A program made the position numbers and the translations under genes. Of a stretch of 64,000 nucleotides of DNA, positions 52,523-60,845 are shown piece by piece. This DNA is from PLGF01 sp052139695 (GTDB lineage Bacteria > Verrucomicrobiota > Verrucomicrobiia > Limisphaerales > Palsa-1400), in contig JBKQWF010000217.1 of NCBI GenBank assembly GCA_052139695.1, positions 5,908 to 69,907 of the forward strand, written 5' to 3'. How positions within the stretch are numbered: the first letter of the stretch is position 1; the number at the start of each line of letters is the position of its first letter. The notes under the pieces are model-generated. The model worked only from the letters and a program-made list of their open reading frames with translations. It was not told where the DNA came from and did no database searches.

Positions 52523-52658
52523 GCAACACTTACCTAATCACCCTTTTTATCACCCCACAACCTTTCACACGTTGCGCTAATCACCCATTGGCAAAGAGGT
52601 GCCGCAACGTTTCGTCGAATCGAATTGACCACCGCGCGGGCGCGGTTATTGGTGAGGG

Positions 52659-53861
52659 ATGAAGCCGCCTTTCTACGGTTGTTTCCGACAGCACCAACGC
52701 TTCCTGGCCACTTTGCTGACAGCGGTGGCATTGTTCACCGCCTATCCGTCGGCCAGAGCGGAGTCTCCGCGGAAGAAACTGATCGAATACGGATGGGACG
52801 TGCCAACGCCCGCGCAAATAAGCGAGCAGCTTGCGGATATGGAAAAAAGGCCCTTTGACGGGATCATTTTCCGACTCGCTGGCGGGCACAACGCCTTTCA
52901 AACCAATTTGCTCGACCCCGCCAGCTTCGCGGATGATGGATGCCTCCTTCGCCAAATACAGTTCGCGCGCTTTACCGACAATTTTGTGCTCATTTGGGGA
53001 TCGCCGCCGCCGGGCTTTGATTGGTTCGACGACGCCCAATGGAAGACGATTGAGGCCAACGCCGAGCTGCTCGCCGCTACCGCAACCGCCGGCCGCGTTC
53101 GAGGCATTTGCTTCGACCCGGAACCGTATGATTTCAGCTTGTGGGACTATGCCAAGCAGCATGCCCAGAGCCACTCTTTCGCTGAGTACCGCGTTAAAGT
53201 GCGGCAAAGAGGCGCCCAATTGATGCGCGCCTTTGGAAAGGCCATGCCCGACCCGGCAATCCTGACGTTCTTCCATTTCAGCGTTTTTGACCGCTTCGCC
53301 ACGTTGCCGGAGGCAGAAAGGGAGCAAAAGCTGGAGAGCGAACGATGGGGGTTAATGCCAGACTTCTTTGCCGGCATGCTGGAGGCGGCGAGCCCGGCGG
53401 CGCGCTTCATCGACGGCAACGAGAGTTCTTATTACTACACCTCACGCGACCAATATTTTCGGGCCTACCATGCCATTCACGAGCGAGCGCGCGGCCTGGC
53501 TCCAAGTGAATTGCGGGAGAAATACGCGCGGCAGGTTCAGGCAGGCCAGGCGCTCTATGTCGATCATAATTTTGCCCTGAGGCAGCCTGACACCGGAGAA
53601 TATCTGAGTTACCGCATGACGCCGCCAGAGCAGGCAAGGTGGTTTGAACACAATGTCTATTGGGCGCTTTACACGACCGATGAATACGTGTGGTGTTACA
53701 GCGAACGCATGAATTGGTGGAAGCACCAGACGCCGCCGGGCCTTGAGACGGCCATTGTGAGTGCCCGGCAAAAAATCGCCGAGTCGAAGCCGTTGGGCTT
53801 CGACATTGAGTCGCTCATAGCGGACGCGGCCAAACGCCAGACAAACGCGCCGTCAAAATAA
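52659..53861 (+). CDS. Secreted protein with a probable TIM-barrel (glycosidase-like) domain
   Basis: The 400-residue protein has a signal peptide (FLATLLTAVALFTAYPSARA). An alternating strand/helix layout follows with acidic residues at strand ends: KRPFDGIIFRLAGGHNAFQT, GRVRGICFDPEPYDFSLWDY, ILTFFHFSVFDRF and RFIDGNESSYYYTSRDQYF. The pair FDPEPY and IDGNESSYYY could provide catalytic carboxylates of a glycoside hydrolase. I do not recognise the family, and the substrate is unknown. It is divergent from uvrA and converges on the hydroxylase gene. Confidence 0.55.
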   Translation: MKPPFYGCFRQHQRFLATLLTAVALFTAYPSARAESPRKKLIEYGWDVPTPAQISEQLADMEKRPFDGIIFRLAGGHNAFQTNLLDPASFADDGCLLRQIQFARFTDNFVLIWGSPPPGFDWFDDAQWKTIEANAELLAATATAGRVRGICFDPEPYDFSLWDYAKQHAQSHSFAEYRVKVRQRGAQLMRAFGKAMPDPAILTFFHFSVFDRFATLPEAEREQKLESERWGLMPDFFAGMLEAASPAARFIDGNESSYYYTSRDQYFRAYHAIHERARGLAPSELREKYARQVQAGQALYVDHNFALRQPDTGEYLSYRMTPPEQARWFEHNVYWALYTTDEYVWCYSERMNWWKHQTPPGLETAIVSARQKIAESKPLGFDIESLIADAAKRQTNAPSK

Positions 53862-53864
53862 CGA

Positions 53865-54536
53865 TCAGTTGAGAGCGGCAGCGGGTCTTCCGACGGTTTT
53901 GGGCTGGACATTGGGTATGGCCGGCCCGGTGGCCTGGCGGAAATGCACTTTCGATCGCAGAAGCAGTGTTCCCAAAAGCAAATCGGCCAGCGGGCAGACG
54001 ACGTTGTAGTTCTTGTGCATGTAGCGATGGTGCAACAAGTGGTGGCCATTGAGTCGGAAGAAAATGCCGGACCGCTCGACATAACGCTTCTTGGGCAGGT
54101 GCATGCACCAATGGATGTACTCGTAGGCGGCGTAGTAACAGATGCAGGCCAGGGCGGCCCCGCACGCCAGGCCCCATTTGCGCGAAATAATGGAAATGAC
54201 CAGGAAAGGGGAGACGCTGGCCGCAATCAAAACAGGCCCATTCCACCAGGCCATCGGGATGGTGTATTTATCCTCTTCATGGACCAGGTGATAGGTGTGG
54301 TCAGCTTTGAAAATCCTGTGGTGAATCAAGGCGTGGCGCTCATACGGATAGCGAAAGCGGCCCAACGGACGATGCATCACGTAGCGATGCAAGCACCACT
54401 CAAAGAAGGAGGCGAACACACAGCCGAGACAAATGCCGGCCGCGGTCCAGAAAACAAATGTCATCATAGGGGATAGCCAGTCAGCGCTGCCGCCAAAGGA
54501 AGTCAACGGGAAGACGAACTCCTGAAGCTGGCGCAA
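53865..54536 (-). CDS. Fatty acid hydroxylase/sterol desaturase superfamily membrane protein
   Basis: The 223-residue protein has about four hydrophobic segments and the superfamily's histidine boxes for a di-iron site: HRYVMH, HALIHH, HWCMH and HHLLHHRYMH. Such enzymes hydroxylate or desaturate lipids in the membrane with O2. It has no signal peptide beyond the membrane segments. The gene is single, 3 bp from the convergent secreted protein. The lipid substrate cannot be inferred; carotenoid, sterol or sphingolipid-like lipids are candidates. Confidence 0.85.
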   Translation of the reverse strand: MRQLQEFVFPLTSFGGSADWLSPMMTFVFWTAAGICLGCVFASFFEWCLHRYVMHRPLGRFRYPYERHALIHHRIFKADHTYHLVHEEDKYTIPMAWWNGPVLIAASVSPFLVISIISRKWGLACGAALACICYYAAYEYIHWCMHLPKKRYVERSGIFFRLNGHHLLHHRYMHKNYNVVCPLADLLLGTLLLRSKVHFRQATGPAIPNVQPKTVGRPAAALN

Positions 54537-54587
54537 GCTCTGTCAAAGGATAGATTGAAGTTCGGGAGGATAAACGATCTTCGGGGA

Positions 54588-54941
54588 TTAGCGCGAATAG
54601 GGCCGACGCGACCCGCCGCCGCCGCCGTGTCCACGCTCGCCGCCACCGCCGCCGCCGCCACCGTAACCACCACCGGACCGGGGCGGACGTTCTTCACGGG
54701 GACGGGCTTCATTGACCGTCAAGGCGCGTCCGTCCAGCGCTTTGCCGTTCATGCCTTGAATGGCCTTGTCCGCTTCTTCCTTGCTGGACATGCTGACAAA
54801 GGCGAAGCCCCGGGGCCGGTTGGTGACGCGGTCAAGCATCAGATTAACTTCAGTGACAGTGCCGAACGCGGCAAAGGCGTCCTGCAGATCATTTTCAGTG
54901 ACGTTGTAGGAGAGGTTTCCCACAAACAATTTTGTGCTCAT
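54588..54941 (-). CDS. RNA-binding protein with one RRM and a glycine-rich tail
   Basis: From the ATG at 54941, the 117-residue protein begins MSTKLFVGNLSYNVTENDLQ with RNP2 (LFVGNL). It contains RNP1 as RGFAFVSM, followed by a long Gly/Arg tail (about 85-117). This is the bacterial Rbp/cold-inducible type common in cyanobacteria and Verrucomicrobiota. It probably binds mRNA and may act in cold or stress adaptation. It is a single gene. Confidence 0.92.
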   Translation of the reverse strand: MSTKLFVGNLSYNVTENDLQDAFAAFGTVTEVNLMLDRVTNRPRGFAFVSMSSKEEADKAIQGMNGKALDGRALTVNEARPREERPPRSGGGYGGGGGGGGERGHGGGGGSRRPYSR

Positions 54942-55135
54942 TTTGTTGGCTGGCTTTCGTTTTGACTGATCCGAATCTCCCACTATTCCCGGCTAACCGG
55001 TCTCAATTCATCGACGAAGACGCTTCGCCTGAAACTAAACCATGCCGTGAGATGGATCAATCGCGCGGAGAAGATGACAGGTTTCCTGCCAAAGACAACT
55101 GTAATCTTCTTCCGGGGGCGGAACGGTGGCGGGCC

Positions 55136-58100
55136 TCAATCTTCCGCAAAAAGGTATTCCAGGTCAGATTGGGACAAATTGCGCGCGAAGCCCTGCTCGC
55201 CAAGCACATCCGCAATAGTCTGGGCCTTGCGCTGCTGCAATTCCCAGATTTTTTCCTCCACCGTGCCAGGGGCAATCAACCGGTAAGCGTTAACCGTGAC
55301 GGTTTGGCCGATGCGGTGGGAGCGGTCAATCGCCTGCGCTTCGACGGCTGGGTTCCACCAGGGATCGTACAAAATGACGTTGCTGGCAGTCGTCAGATTG
55401 AGACCGGTGCCGGCGGCGCGCAAGCTGAGCAGAAAAACGGCCGCGTTGGGGTCATTTTGGAAAGAACTCATCACCTCCTGGCGGTCTTTGGTTTCGCCGG
55501 TAAGAAGATGAGTGCTAATCTGCCGGCTGGCGCATTCCTTCTCCAGGATTTTGAGCATCTGCACAAATTGACTGAAAAGGAGGACTTTTTGGTTGTCCGC
55601 CAAGAGCGGCTCCAGCAATTCGTAGAGAGTTTCTGTCTTGCCCGAAGCCGCGTCGTTGCCGACCAGGTCCGGATGACAGCAGATTTGGCGCAAGCGCGTC
55701 AAGGCCGCCAGGACGTGGATCGTGCTGCCGCGGACACCGCGCTCGGCGACGGAGCTCATGACTTGTTCGCGGCTGCGGCGCAATTCAGCCAGGTAAAGTT
55801 TGCGTTGCGCCGGCCCCAGTTCGCAATCGCGGCGCAATTCAATGCGGTCGGGCAAATCGCGCGCCACTTCGCGTTTGAGCCGGCGCAACAAAAGGGGACG
55901 CAGCTTGGCCGCCAAACGGCGGCAGGCGATGCGCTGCTCGTCCCCCGCATTTTCCCCGCGGGGTTCATACTTCTCGCGGAATTTGGCTTGCGTTCCCAGA
56001 TAGCTTGGCTGGACGAAATCAACGATGCTCCAAAGGTCCAGCAGGCGGTTCTCCAGCGGCGTGCCCGTCAGGGCCAATCGCTGGCTGGCTGGCAGTTGTT
56101 TAACCGAGAGGGTGATTTGAGCGTCGGGATTCTTAATGAACTGCGCTTCGTCAAGGATCACCGCGCGGAATGTAAATCGTTGCAGGGCAGCTAGATCGCG
56201 TCGGAGCAAGGCATAATTGGTAACGATCAGGTCGTGGGCGGGAATCTGTTTTCGCAGATTGTGCCGGGCGGCCCCGCTCTCCAACACCAACACCTTGAGC
56301 ATCGGGGTGAAGCGCTTGGCTTCGCGCTGCCAGTTATGCAACACCGATGCGGGGCAAATCACCAAAACCGGGTTGTTGGCTTCCTGGGTCGCCTTTAACC
56401 AGACCACCCAAAGCAACGCCTGCAAGGTTTTGCCCAATCCCATGTCGTCGGCGAGAATTCCCCCCAGCTTGTGCCGGGAGAGGTGGCAAAGGAAGTTGAA
56501 CCCGCCTTGCTGGTACGGGCGCAAGCTGACGCTGATGCCCTCAGGCAAAGGGGTATCGGGAATGCCCCTGAATTCGGCCAAATGCTGGCGCAACGCCTGT
56601 GCTTCCGGTGTCTCGCTGAACCGTTTGAGACCCTCTTCATCCAAATGAGCCGCCTGTTCCAAACCAAGCCGTTGCGGCACTGGCATCAGGCCATCCACTC
56701 CCAGGTCAGCAAAAGTCTCGTGCGCGGCCTGCACCGCGGCAGCATCGAGTTGGAGCCAGCCGGCATCGGGCAATTTCACGAAACGACCCGTGGCGGTCGC
56801 CAAGCGCGCCAGGTCCGCCGCCGTCAACTTGATCCCTTCCGCCTCCCATTGCGCCGAGATAGAAAACCAGTCGATGCCGCTGCCTTGAATCACGATGCGC
56901 GGACGCAACGGGCGCGGGGCAAGAAACAAGCGATGAAAGGCGGGATTGCCGAGGTATTCGGAGCCCGGCGGCCGGTCCGGCCAGGCATCGGCCAATTGAG
57001 CTGGAAAATTATCATTGGCATCGCCCACCCAAACGCCCGGCTCGGCCGCAAACCAATCCAGGCGGCGAAGCCAGTGGACAGCTTGTTCCAGGCGCGGGTC
57101 ATCCAGCAGGGCGGGCCGGCCGGCGAGATCGATCTTCGGGTCGTCGCAGACCCACTCCTGGCCGCTCCAATGCCAGGCGCCGCCATCGGTGTCGGATTGG
57201 GCCAGGAGGCGCAACCGCACCGCGTTATCAATCATTTCAAAGACGAAGCGCGGGCGGGCCGTCTGGACAAGGCACAACTGGCTCCAATCGACGCCGTCGG
57301 CCGATCGCGCTTTGCGGAGCTGGGTCAAAAGACGGTGGCTCAGTTTTCTGGCCGGCAACGATTGCATTCGGGTCCACGCCTGGAGCAATTCATCCGGGGG
57401 TGCGCTGCGCAACAAATAAAAGGTGCTCCCGACCAGAGCAAGGGCGGGTCGCCCCGCAAAGAATTGGACCGCTTCGAGCAGATGTCCTTCCCCTCCCGGC
57501 AACGTCAGCCGGTGTGTGAAAAGCAACTCACTTCCGACCATCTGAAGGTGTGGTGTTATCTCCGTAATGCGGCCGTCAAAAACGAGCGGCGCGTCCCCTT
57601 CAGCCAGGCGAAGCCTCCCCTTGCCACCCCACCGCACCAGCCACTGGAACAGATCCATGCCAGTCAGAACAAACGACTCCCACAACCCCTCAGGATCGGC
57701 ATGGTTTTGCCCCAGCCATTCGATAAACTGCCAATCCTCGGCGGAGAAAAGTTCCTGCTCGTGGCTGGCGTGCGCCGCCAAATCGGCCACCTCATGCACC
57801 GTTTTGAGCTTTTCTCCCGTGCGTTGGCGGGAGACGAAAAATGACAACGAAAGCCCGTGCCAGGGCGAATTCTCGCCGATGGATTTGGGTTCGCACGCTA
57901 TGCGCAGGGCGGCGCGGGGCGCATCCAAGGGCGTCAGCGAGGCGGGGAAGTGCCACTGTTCAAGCTGGCGCATGAGTTGCTGCTCTTTTTCCGCCTCCTG
58001 AATTTCCGCAAACCGCTTGAGGTTGGCATGAGGCTGCAACTCCGTCGGCAACGGTCGTTTGAAGCGGAGGAAGAGAATGGCGGTCTCCTCCAGCCGCTTT

Positions 58101-58396
58101 TTGCCCTGAGTGGAAACGAGGCGGGACCACCATTCGTGCGAGCCGAAGTCCTTGCGGGAGAGGGAAAGTTTCTCGAAATAATCCTCCAGGAGCAGCCAGG
58201 CGCGCTGGGGATCGCTGCAATCGGCAAAGATTTTGAGCAGTTCCGTTCGCTCGGCCACGGCGGCCTTGGAATCGGCCAATTCGCGCCGCAAATCAGCCTG
58301 CGCCCCATAGGCTTTGGCGAGCACATGATGGTGGGCGTCATACTTGGTAGTGCCGCCCGGGGCCATAGCCATGGTTTTGAACGTAGTTTTAGCCAT
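55136..58396 (-). CDS. SNF2-family helicase-like ATPase
   Basis: From the ATG at 58396, the 1086-residue protein has a 600-residue N-terminal half with no recognisable motif, including LRLAEGDAPLVFDGRITEIT. A C-terminal Swi2/Snf2 motor follows: LADDMGLGKTLQALLW (Walker A, about residue 648), ILDEAQFIKNPDAQ, ALTGTPLENRLLDLW, and HRIGQTVTVNAYRL (motif VI). The Walker B box is DEAQ rather than DEAH/DEGH. Such proteins translocate on DNA and remodel protein-DNA complexes. The substrate is unknown. No SWIM zinc finger is visible. Confidence 0.9.
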   Translation of the reverse strand: MAKTTFKTMAMAPGGTTKYDAHHHVLAKAYGAQADLRRELADSKAAVAERTELLKIFADCSDPQRAWLLLEDYFEKLSLSRKDFGSHEWWSRLVSTQGKKRLEETAILFLRFKRPLPTELQPHANLKRFAEIQEAEKEQQLMRQLEQWHFPASLTPLDAPRAALRIACEPKSIGENSPWHGLSLSFFVSRQRTGEKLKTVHEVADLAAHASHEQELFSAEDWQFIEWLGQNHADPEGLWESFVLTGMDLFQWLVRWGGKGRLRLAEGDAPLVFDGRITEITPHLQMVGSELLFTHRLTLPGGEGHLLEAVQFFAGRPALALVGSTFYLLRSAPPDELLQAWTRMQSLPARKLSHRLLTQLRKARSADGVDWSQLCLVQTARPRFVFEMIDNAVRLRLLAQSDTDGGAWHWSGQEWVCDDPKIDLAGRPALLDDPRLEQAVHWLRRLDWFAAEPGVWVGDANDNFPAQLADAWPDRPPGSEYLGNPAFHRLFLAPRPLRPRIVIQGSGIDWFSISAQWEAEGIKLTAADLARLATATGRFVKLPDAGWLQLDAAAVQAAHETFADLGVDGLMPVPQRLGLEQAAHLDEEGLKRFSETPEAQALRQHLAEFRGIPDTPLPEGISVSLRPYQQGGFNFLCHLSRHKLGGILADDMGLGKTLQALLWVVWLKATQEANNPVLVICPASVLHNWQREAKRFTPMLKVLVLESGAARHNLRKQIPAHDLIVTNYALLRRDLAALQRFTFRAVILDEAQFIKNPDAQITLSVKQLPASQRLALTGTPLENRLLDLWSIVDFVQPSYLGTQAKFREKYEPRGENAGDEQRIACRRLAAKLRPLLLRRLKREVARDLPDRIELRRDCELGPAQRKLYLAELRRSREQVMSSVAERGVRGSTIHVLAALTRLRQICCHPDLVGNDAASGKTETLYELLEPLLADNQKVLLFSQFVQMLKILEKECASRQISTHLLTGETKDRQEVMSSFQNDPNAAVFLLSLRAAGTGLNLTTASNVILYDPWWNPAVEAQAIDRSHRIGQTVTVNAYRLIAPGTVEEKIWELQQRKAQTIADVLGEQGFARNLSQSDLEYLFAED

Positions 58397-58786
58397 GCAA
58401 TACTGCTGGGTGACCTGACAAAACCGGCGCACCATCACTGCATATTTTGCCCCCAAAAGTCAACAGAAATCCTCTATTTTCAGCCACTTCCGGCAAATCC
58501 ATGAGGCCCAGAGGGGGCCGCAGTGAGATTCTGCGCGAATCTCGCCAATGGACCATCGTTGGAGCATCATCTTTGTTCCGGGCATTTTTGGCTTTTTTAA
58601 AACGGGCTTGGTTAGGTCCAGGCATTCTGCCTGGTAACGATTGCCACTTCGACCAGTTTTTCCGCCCTTCTTAGACTGGAATCGCCCTTGAAAGCTTCAA
58701 AAATTCATTGCACTCTCCGCCCGTCTTGGCGTATATTTGTCACAACAGGCCCTTTTGTGAGAAAGAACAAATGGCCAGAGTAAAGG
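58397..58786. other. Intergenic region upstream of the SNF2 gene
   Basis: I support no gene in these 390 bp. The region holds a perfect 7-bp hairpin (GAGATTC at 58525-58531 with GAATCTC at 58537-58543) and a drop in GC content toward the restriction-modification locus. Confidence 0.45.
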
Positions 58787-59041
58787 TCACTTAGTTTTGG
58801 TTTCGAGCCATAGGCGGAAAGCCTCTTCGCCCACCTCAGAGAATGACTTTAGCCCGGCGGCTTTCTTGACCAGTATCTTGAGCGCGGCGGGCAAAAGAAT
58901 CTCGACTTTGGAGCGGTTCCTCTCGGCAAGCCTTGCGCGTTGTCTCATTTTGCGAATGCGCGCCTGTTCGCGGGCAGGCATCTGGGATCTTTTCGGCCTT
59001 CCTCTCTTGCTCGGAAATTTTAAATGATTTTTCTCTTGCAT
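58787..59041 (-). CDS. Small DNA-binding protein (ribbon-helix-helix-like) divergent from the methyltransferase
   Basis: The 84-residue basic protein starts MQEKNHLKFPSKRGRPKRSQ, with an AT-hook-like KRGRPKRS. It ends in a segment (SKVEILLPAALKILVKKAAG, LKSFSEVGEEAFRLWLE) shaped like a ribbon-helix-helix DNA-binding domain. Its start codon is 4 bp from a 12-bp palindrome, and the divergent methyltransferase starts 14 bp beyond that. A controller role for the R-M genes fits the layout but is inferred. Confidence 0.55.
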   Translation of the reverse strand: MQEKNHLKFPSKRGRPKRSQMPAREQARIRKMRQRARLAERNRSKVEILLPAALKILVKKAAGLKSFSEVGEEAFRLWLETKTK

Positions 59042-59045
59042 TAAC

Positions 59046-59057
59046 GTGACATGTCAC
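59046..59057. promoter_or_regulatory. 12-bp perfect palindrome between the divergent small protein and methyltransferase genes
   Basis: GTGACATGTCAC is a perfect palindrome centred in the 29-bp gap between start codons at 59041 (minus) and 59071 (plus). It is placed like a controller-protein operator that would repress both promoters. Confidence 0.5.
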
Positions 59058-59070
59058 ACACTGTATCGGC

Positions 59071-60183
59071 ATGCAGAAAACTCTTTCTCGCCACGTTGAA
59101 GCCAACCGTGCTACGGTAAGTTCACGACGCGATAATATGTCCCCATCTCCAGCAGTCAAATCTCTTGCGGCATTGGGCCCTGAACCAGAAGCCTTTTTTG
59201 TCGGTGGTTCGCTTATCCTCAAGGCGGATTGTTTCGAATGGTTGAAACACGTTCCTGAAAATTCGCTCCACGCAATCGTAACGGATCCGCCCTATGGGGT
59301 TAAAGAATACGACGCGGACCAGCTTCAAAAACGGGAAGAAAGGCAAGGAGGGATTTGGCGCATTCCACCATCCTTCGACGGACATCAACGCTCCCCATTG
59401 CCGCGCTTTACCGCGCTCGATAAGAAGGAACGCCAACGCCTCGTGGAGTTCTTTACCGAGTGGGCCAGACTGTCGTTCGCGGCTTTGCGTCCAGGGGGGC
59501 ACCTCTTTATCGCAACAAATACCTTCATGTCGCAACTCGTTTACGGCGCGCTTGTCGAAGGAAATCTTGAGTTTAGAGGGGAAATCATTCGTCTGGTGCA
59601 GACCCTTAGAGGGGGAGACCGGCCAAAAAACGCGGAAAAAGAATTTCCCGACGTTTGCTCGATGCCGCGAGGCTGCTTTGAGCCTTGGGGGCTATTTCGG
59701 AAGCCATTGCCTCCCCGAATGACAGTCGGAGAGTGCCTGCGGCAATTCCAAACCGGAGGGCTGAGGAGATTGCCCGACGGAAATCCGTTCAAAGATGTCA
59801 TTCCTAGTGAGAGGACACCTCAGCGTGAGCGGAGGATTGCGGATCATCCCAGCTTGAAACCGCAATCTTTTTTGCGGCAAATTGTTTATGTGGCTTTACC
59901 CTTGGGAGAGGGGGTTTTGGCTGACCCATTCATGGGATCGGGGTCAACGGTGGCTGCGGCAGAACACCTTGGACTGCATTCCGTTGGGTTGGAGCGAGAT
60001 GCCAAGTTTTTTGCGGTTGCGGCCAGTGCGATACTGAAGTTGGCGTCGCTGGAACCGGACGAGGCAGAGAGAGAGGAAATCGTTGAGGGTCAGCTTAAGC
60101 TTTTGGAGGAAGTACCCCTGAATGGCGATAAATCCAGTTCGCCTCCATCTTCTCATATCCGCTACGTGTCACGCTCGCGGTAA
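59071..60183 (+). CDS. Type II DNA methyltransferase (N6-adenine/N4-cytosine, beta class)
   Basis: The 370-residue protein (start 59071; 59137 also possible) has the catalytic motif IV IVTDPPYGVKEYDADQ early and the SAM-binding motif I ADPFMGSGSTVAAAEHLG late. That order marks the beta class. HPSLKPQSFLRQIVYVALPL precedes motif I as in related enzymes. A roughly 100-residue insertion between the catalytic and SAM regions may hold the target-recognition part. It modifies the same site that the convergent restriction enzyme would cut. Its 3' end overlaps that gene by 89 bp. GC content is lower than in neighbouring genes, which suggests horizontal acquisition. Confidence 0.85.
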   Translation: MQKTLSRHVEANRATVSSRRDNMSPSPAVKSLAALGPEPEAFFVGGSLILKADCFEWLKHVPENSLHAIVTDPPYGVKEYDADQLQKREERQGGIWRIPPSFDGHQRSPLPRFTALDKKERQRLVEFFTEWARLSFAALRPGGHLFIATNTFMSQLVYGALVEGNLEFRGEIIRLVQTLRGGDRPKNAEKEFPDVCSMPRGCFEPWGLFRKPLPPRMTVGECLRQFQTGGLRRLPDGNPFKDVIPSERTPQRERRIADHPSLKPQSFLRQIVYVALPLGEGVLADPFMGSGSTVAAAEHLGLHSVGLERDAKFFAVAASAILKLASLEPDEAEREEIVEGQLKLLEEVPLNGDKSSSPPSSHIRYVSRSR

Positions 60184-60766
60184 TCGTTCTGCGACTCGTT
60201 TCCGATCTTCCCGAAAATAACCAGTCGTTTTTGGCGATTTTTGCGCCGACGACCTTAAGAAAATGGAAAGGGCGGGGAGCCTGTGCTCCGTCTGTTACCT
60301 TATCGAGTCGAGAGGTATTGCTGTCGAACACGAAAACCATCAGCCAAGCGTCTTCTGCGTTGTGTCCTTGCCAACCGCGCCCGTAACGCGATGCCTTGAT
60401 TTCAATTCCTTCACCCCCGTGTTGCGTTGCATTGCGAGGGAACCTTCCAGTGGGCAACAAATCCGGGTGGCCGTTATGATAGCGATTTTTCACGAGCGTC
60501 GCGCAATATTTAGGAATAGTTGCCCCCAAAAACTCGCCGACCAGGCTGCTAAAGTTTGCGGCCATCATGAAAGACTCCAATCGGTGTAAACCCTTAGTGC
60601 AGAGCTGCCCGTTTACGAAACCGAGAAAACTCAGAAATTCCTCCATCGACTCCTGAATATGCGCCGTTCTGAGCCCGTACGGAAGTATTGCGCAGGGATT
60701 AAACCCGTTCCCGTTAATCTGTATGGGTGCGCATGCCTCGCTCTCGGTATATTTCCTGGTGATCAC
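60095..60766 (-). CDS. Type II restriction endonuclease of the PD-(D/E)XK type
   Basis: The 223-residue protein carries a PD...ExK nuclease pattern: GHPDLLPTGRFPRNATQHGG, then EGIEIKASRYGRGW with 19 residues between the Asp and Glu. The catalytic lysine is in EIK. A likely structural segment NAEDAWLMVFVFDSN follows. No DNA-recognition specificity can be read from the sequence. It is convergent with the methyltransferase and overlaps its tail, as expected for an R-M pair. The upstream region of this gene holds no other ORF and little promoter sequence, consistent with delayed nuclease expression from its own weak promoter. Confidence 0.7.
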   Translation of the reverse strand: MITRKYTESEACAPIQINGNGFNPCAILPYGLRTAHIQESMEEFLSFLGFVNGQLCTKGLHRLESFMMAANFSSLVGEFLGATIPKYCATLVKNRYHNGHPDLLPTGRFPRNATQHGGEGIEIKASRYGRGWQGHNAEDAWLMVFVFDSNTSRLDKVTDGAQAPRPFHFLKVVGAKIAKNDWLFSGRSETSRRTITASVTRSGYEKMEANWIYRHSGVLPPKA

Positions 60767-60845
60767 GTTTTTCTCAAACCCTCGTCGTTGGCCAGGTAAG
60801 TTTTTTTGAGCTTACGGTCTTCAAAGATCGGGGCTCAACCCCTTC

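Larger units (their letters stand above)
52242..52658. other. Intergenic region with palindromic elements upstream of uvrA
   Basis: No gene is supported in these 417 bp. They contain a REP-like half-site at 52351-52377 and a terminal-inverted-repeat element at 52453-52522. They serve as upstream DNA for the divergent uvrA and secreted-protein genes. Confidence 0.5.

Noticed and set aside
54932..57844. Long plus-strand frames over the SNF2 helicase gene
   Set aside because: The helicase has ordered motifs on the minus strand; the plus-strand frames are compositional shadows.
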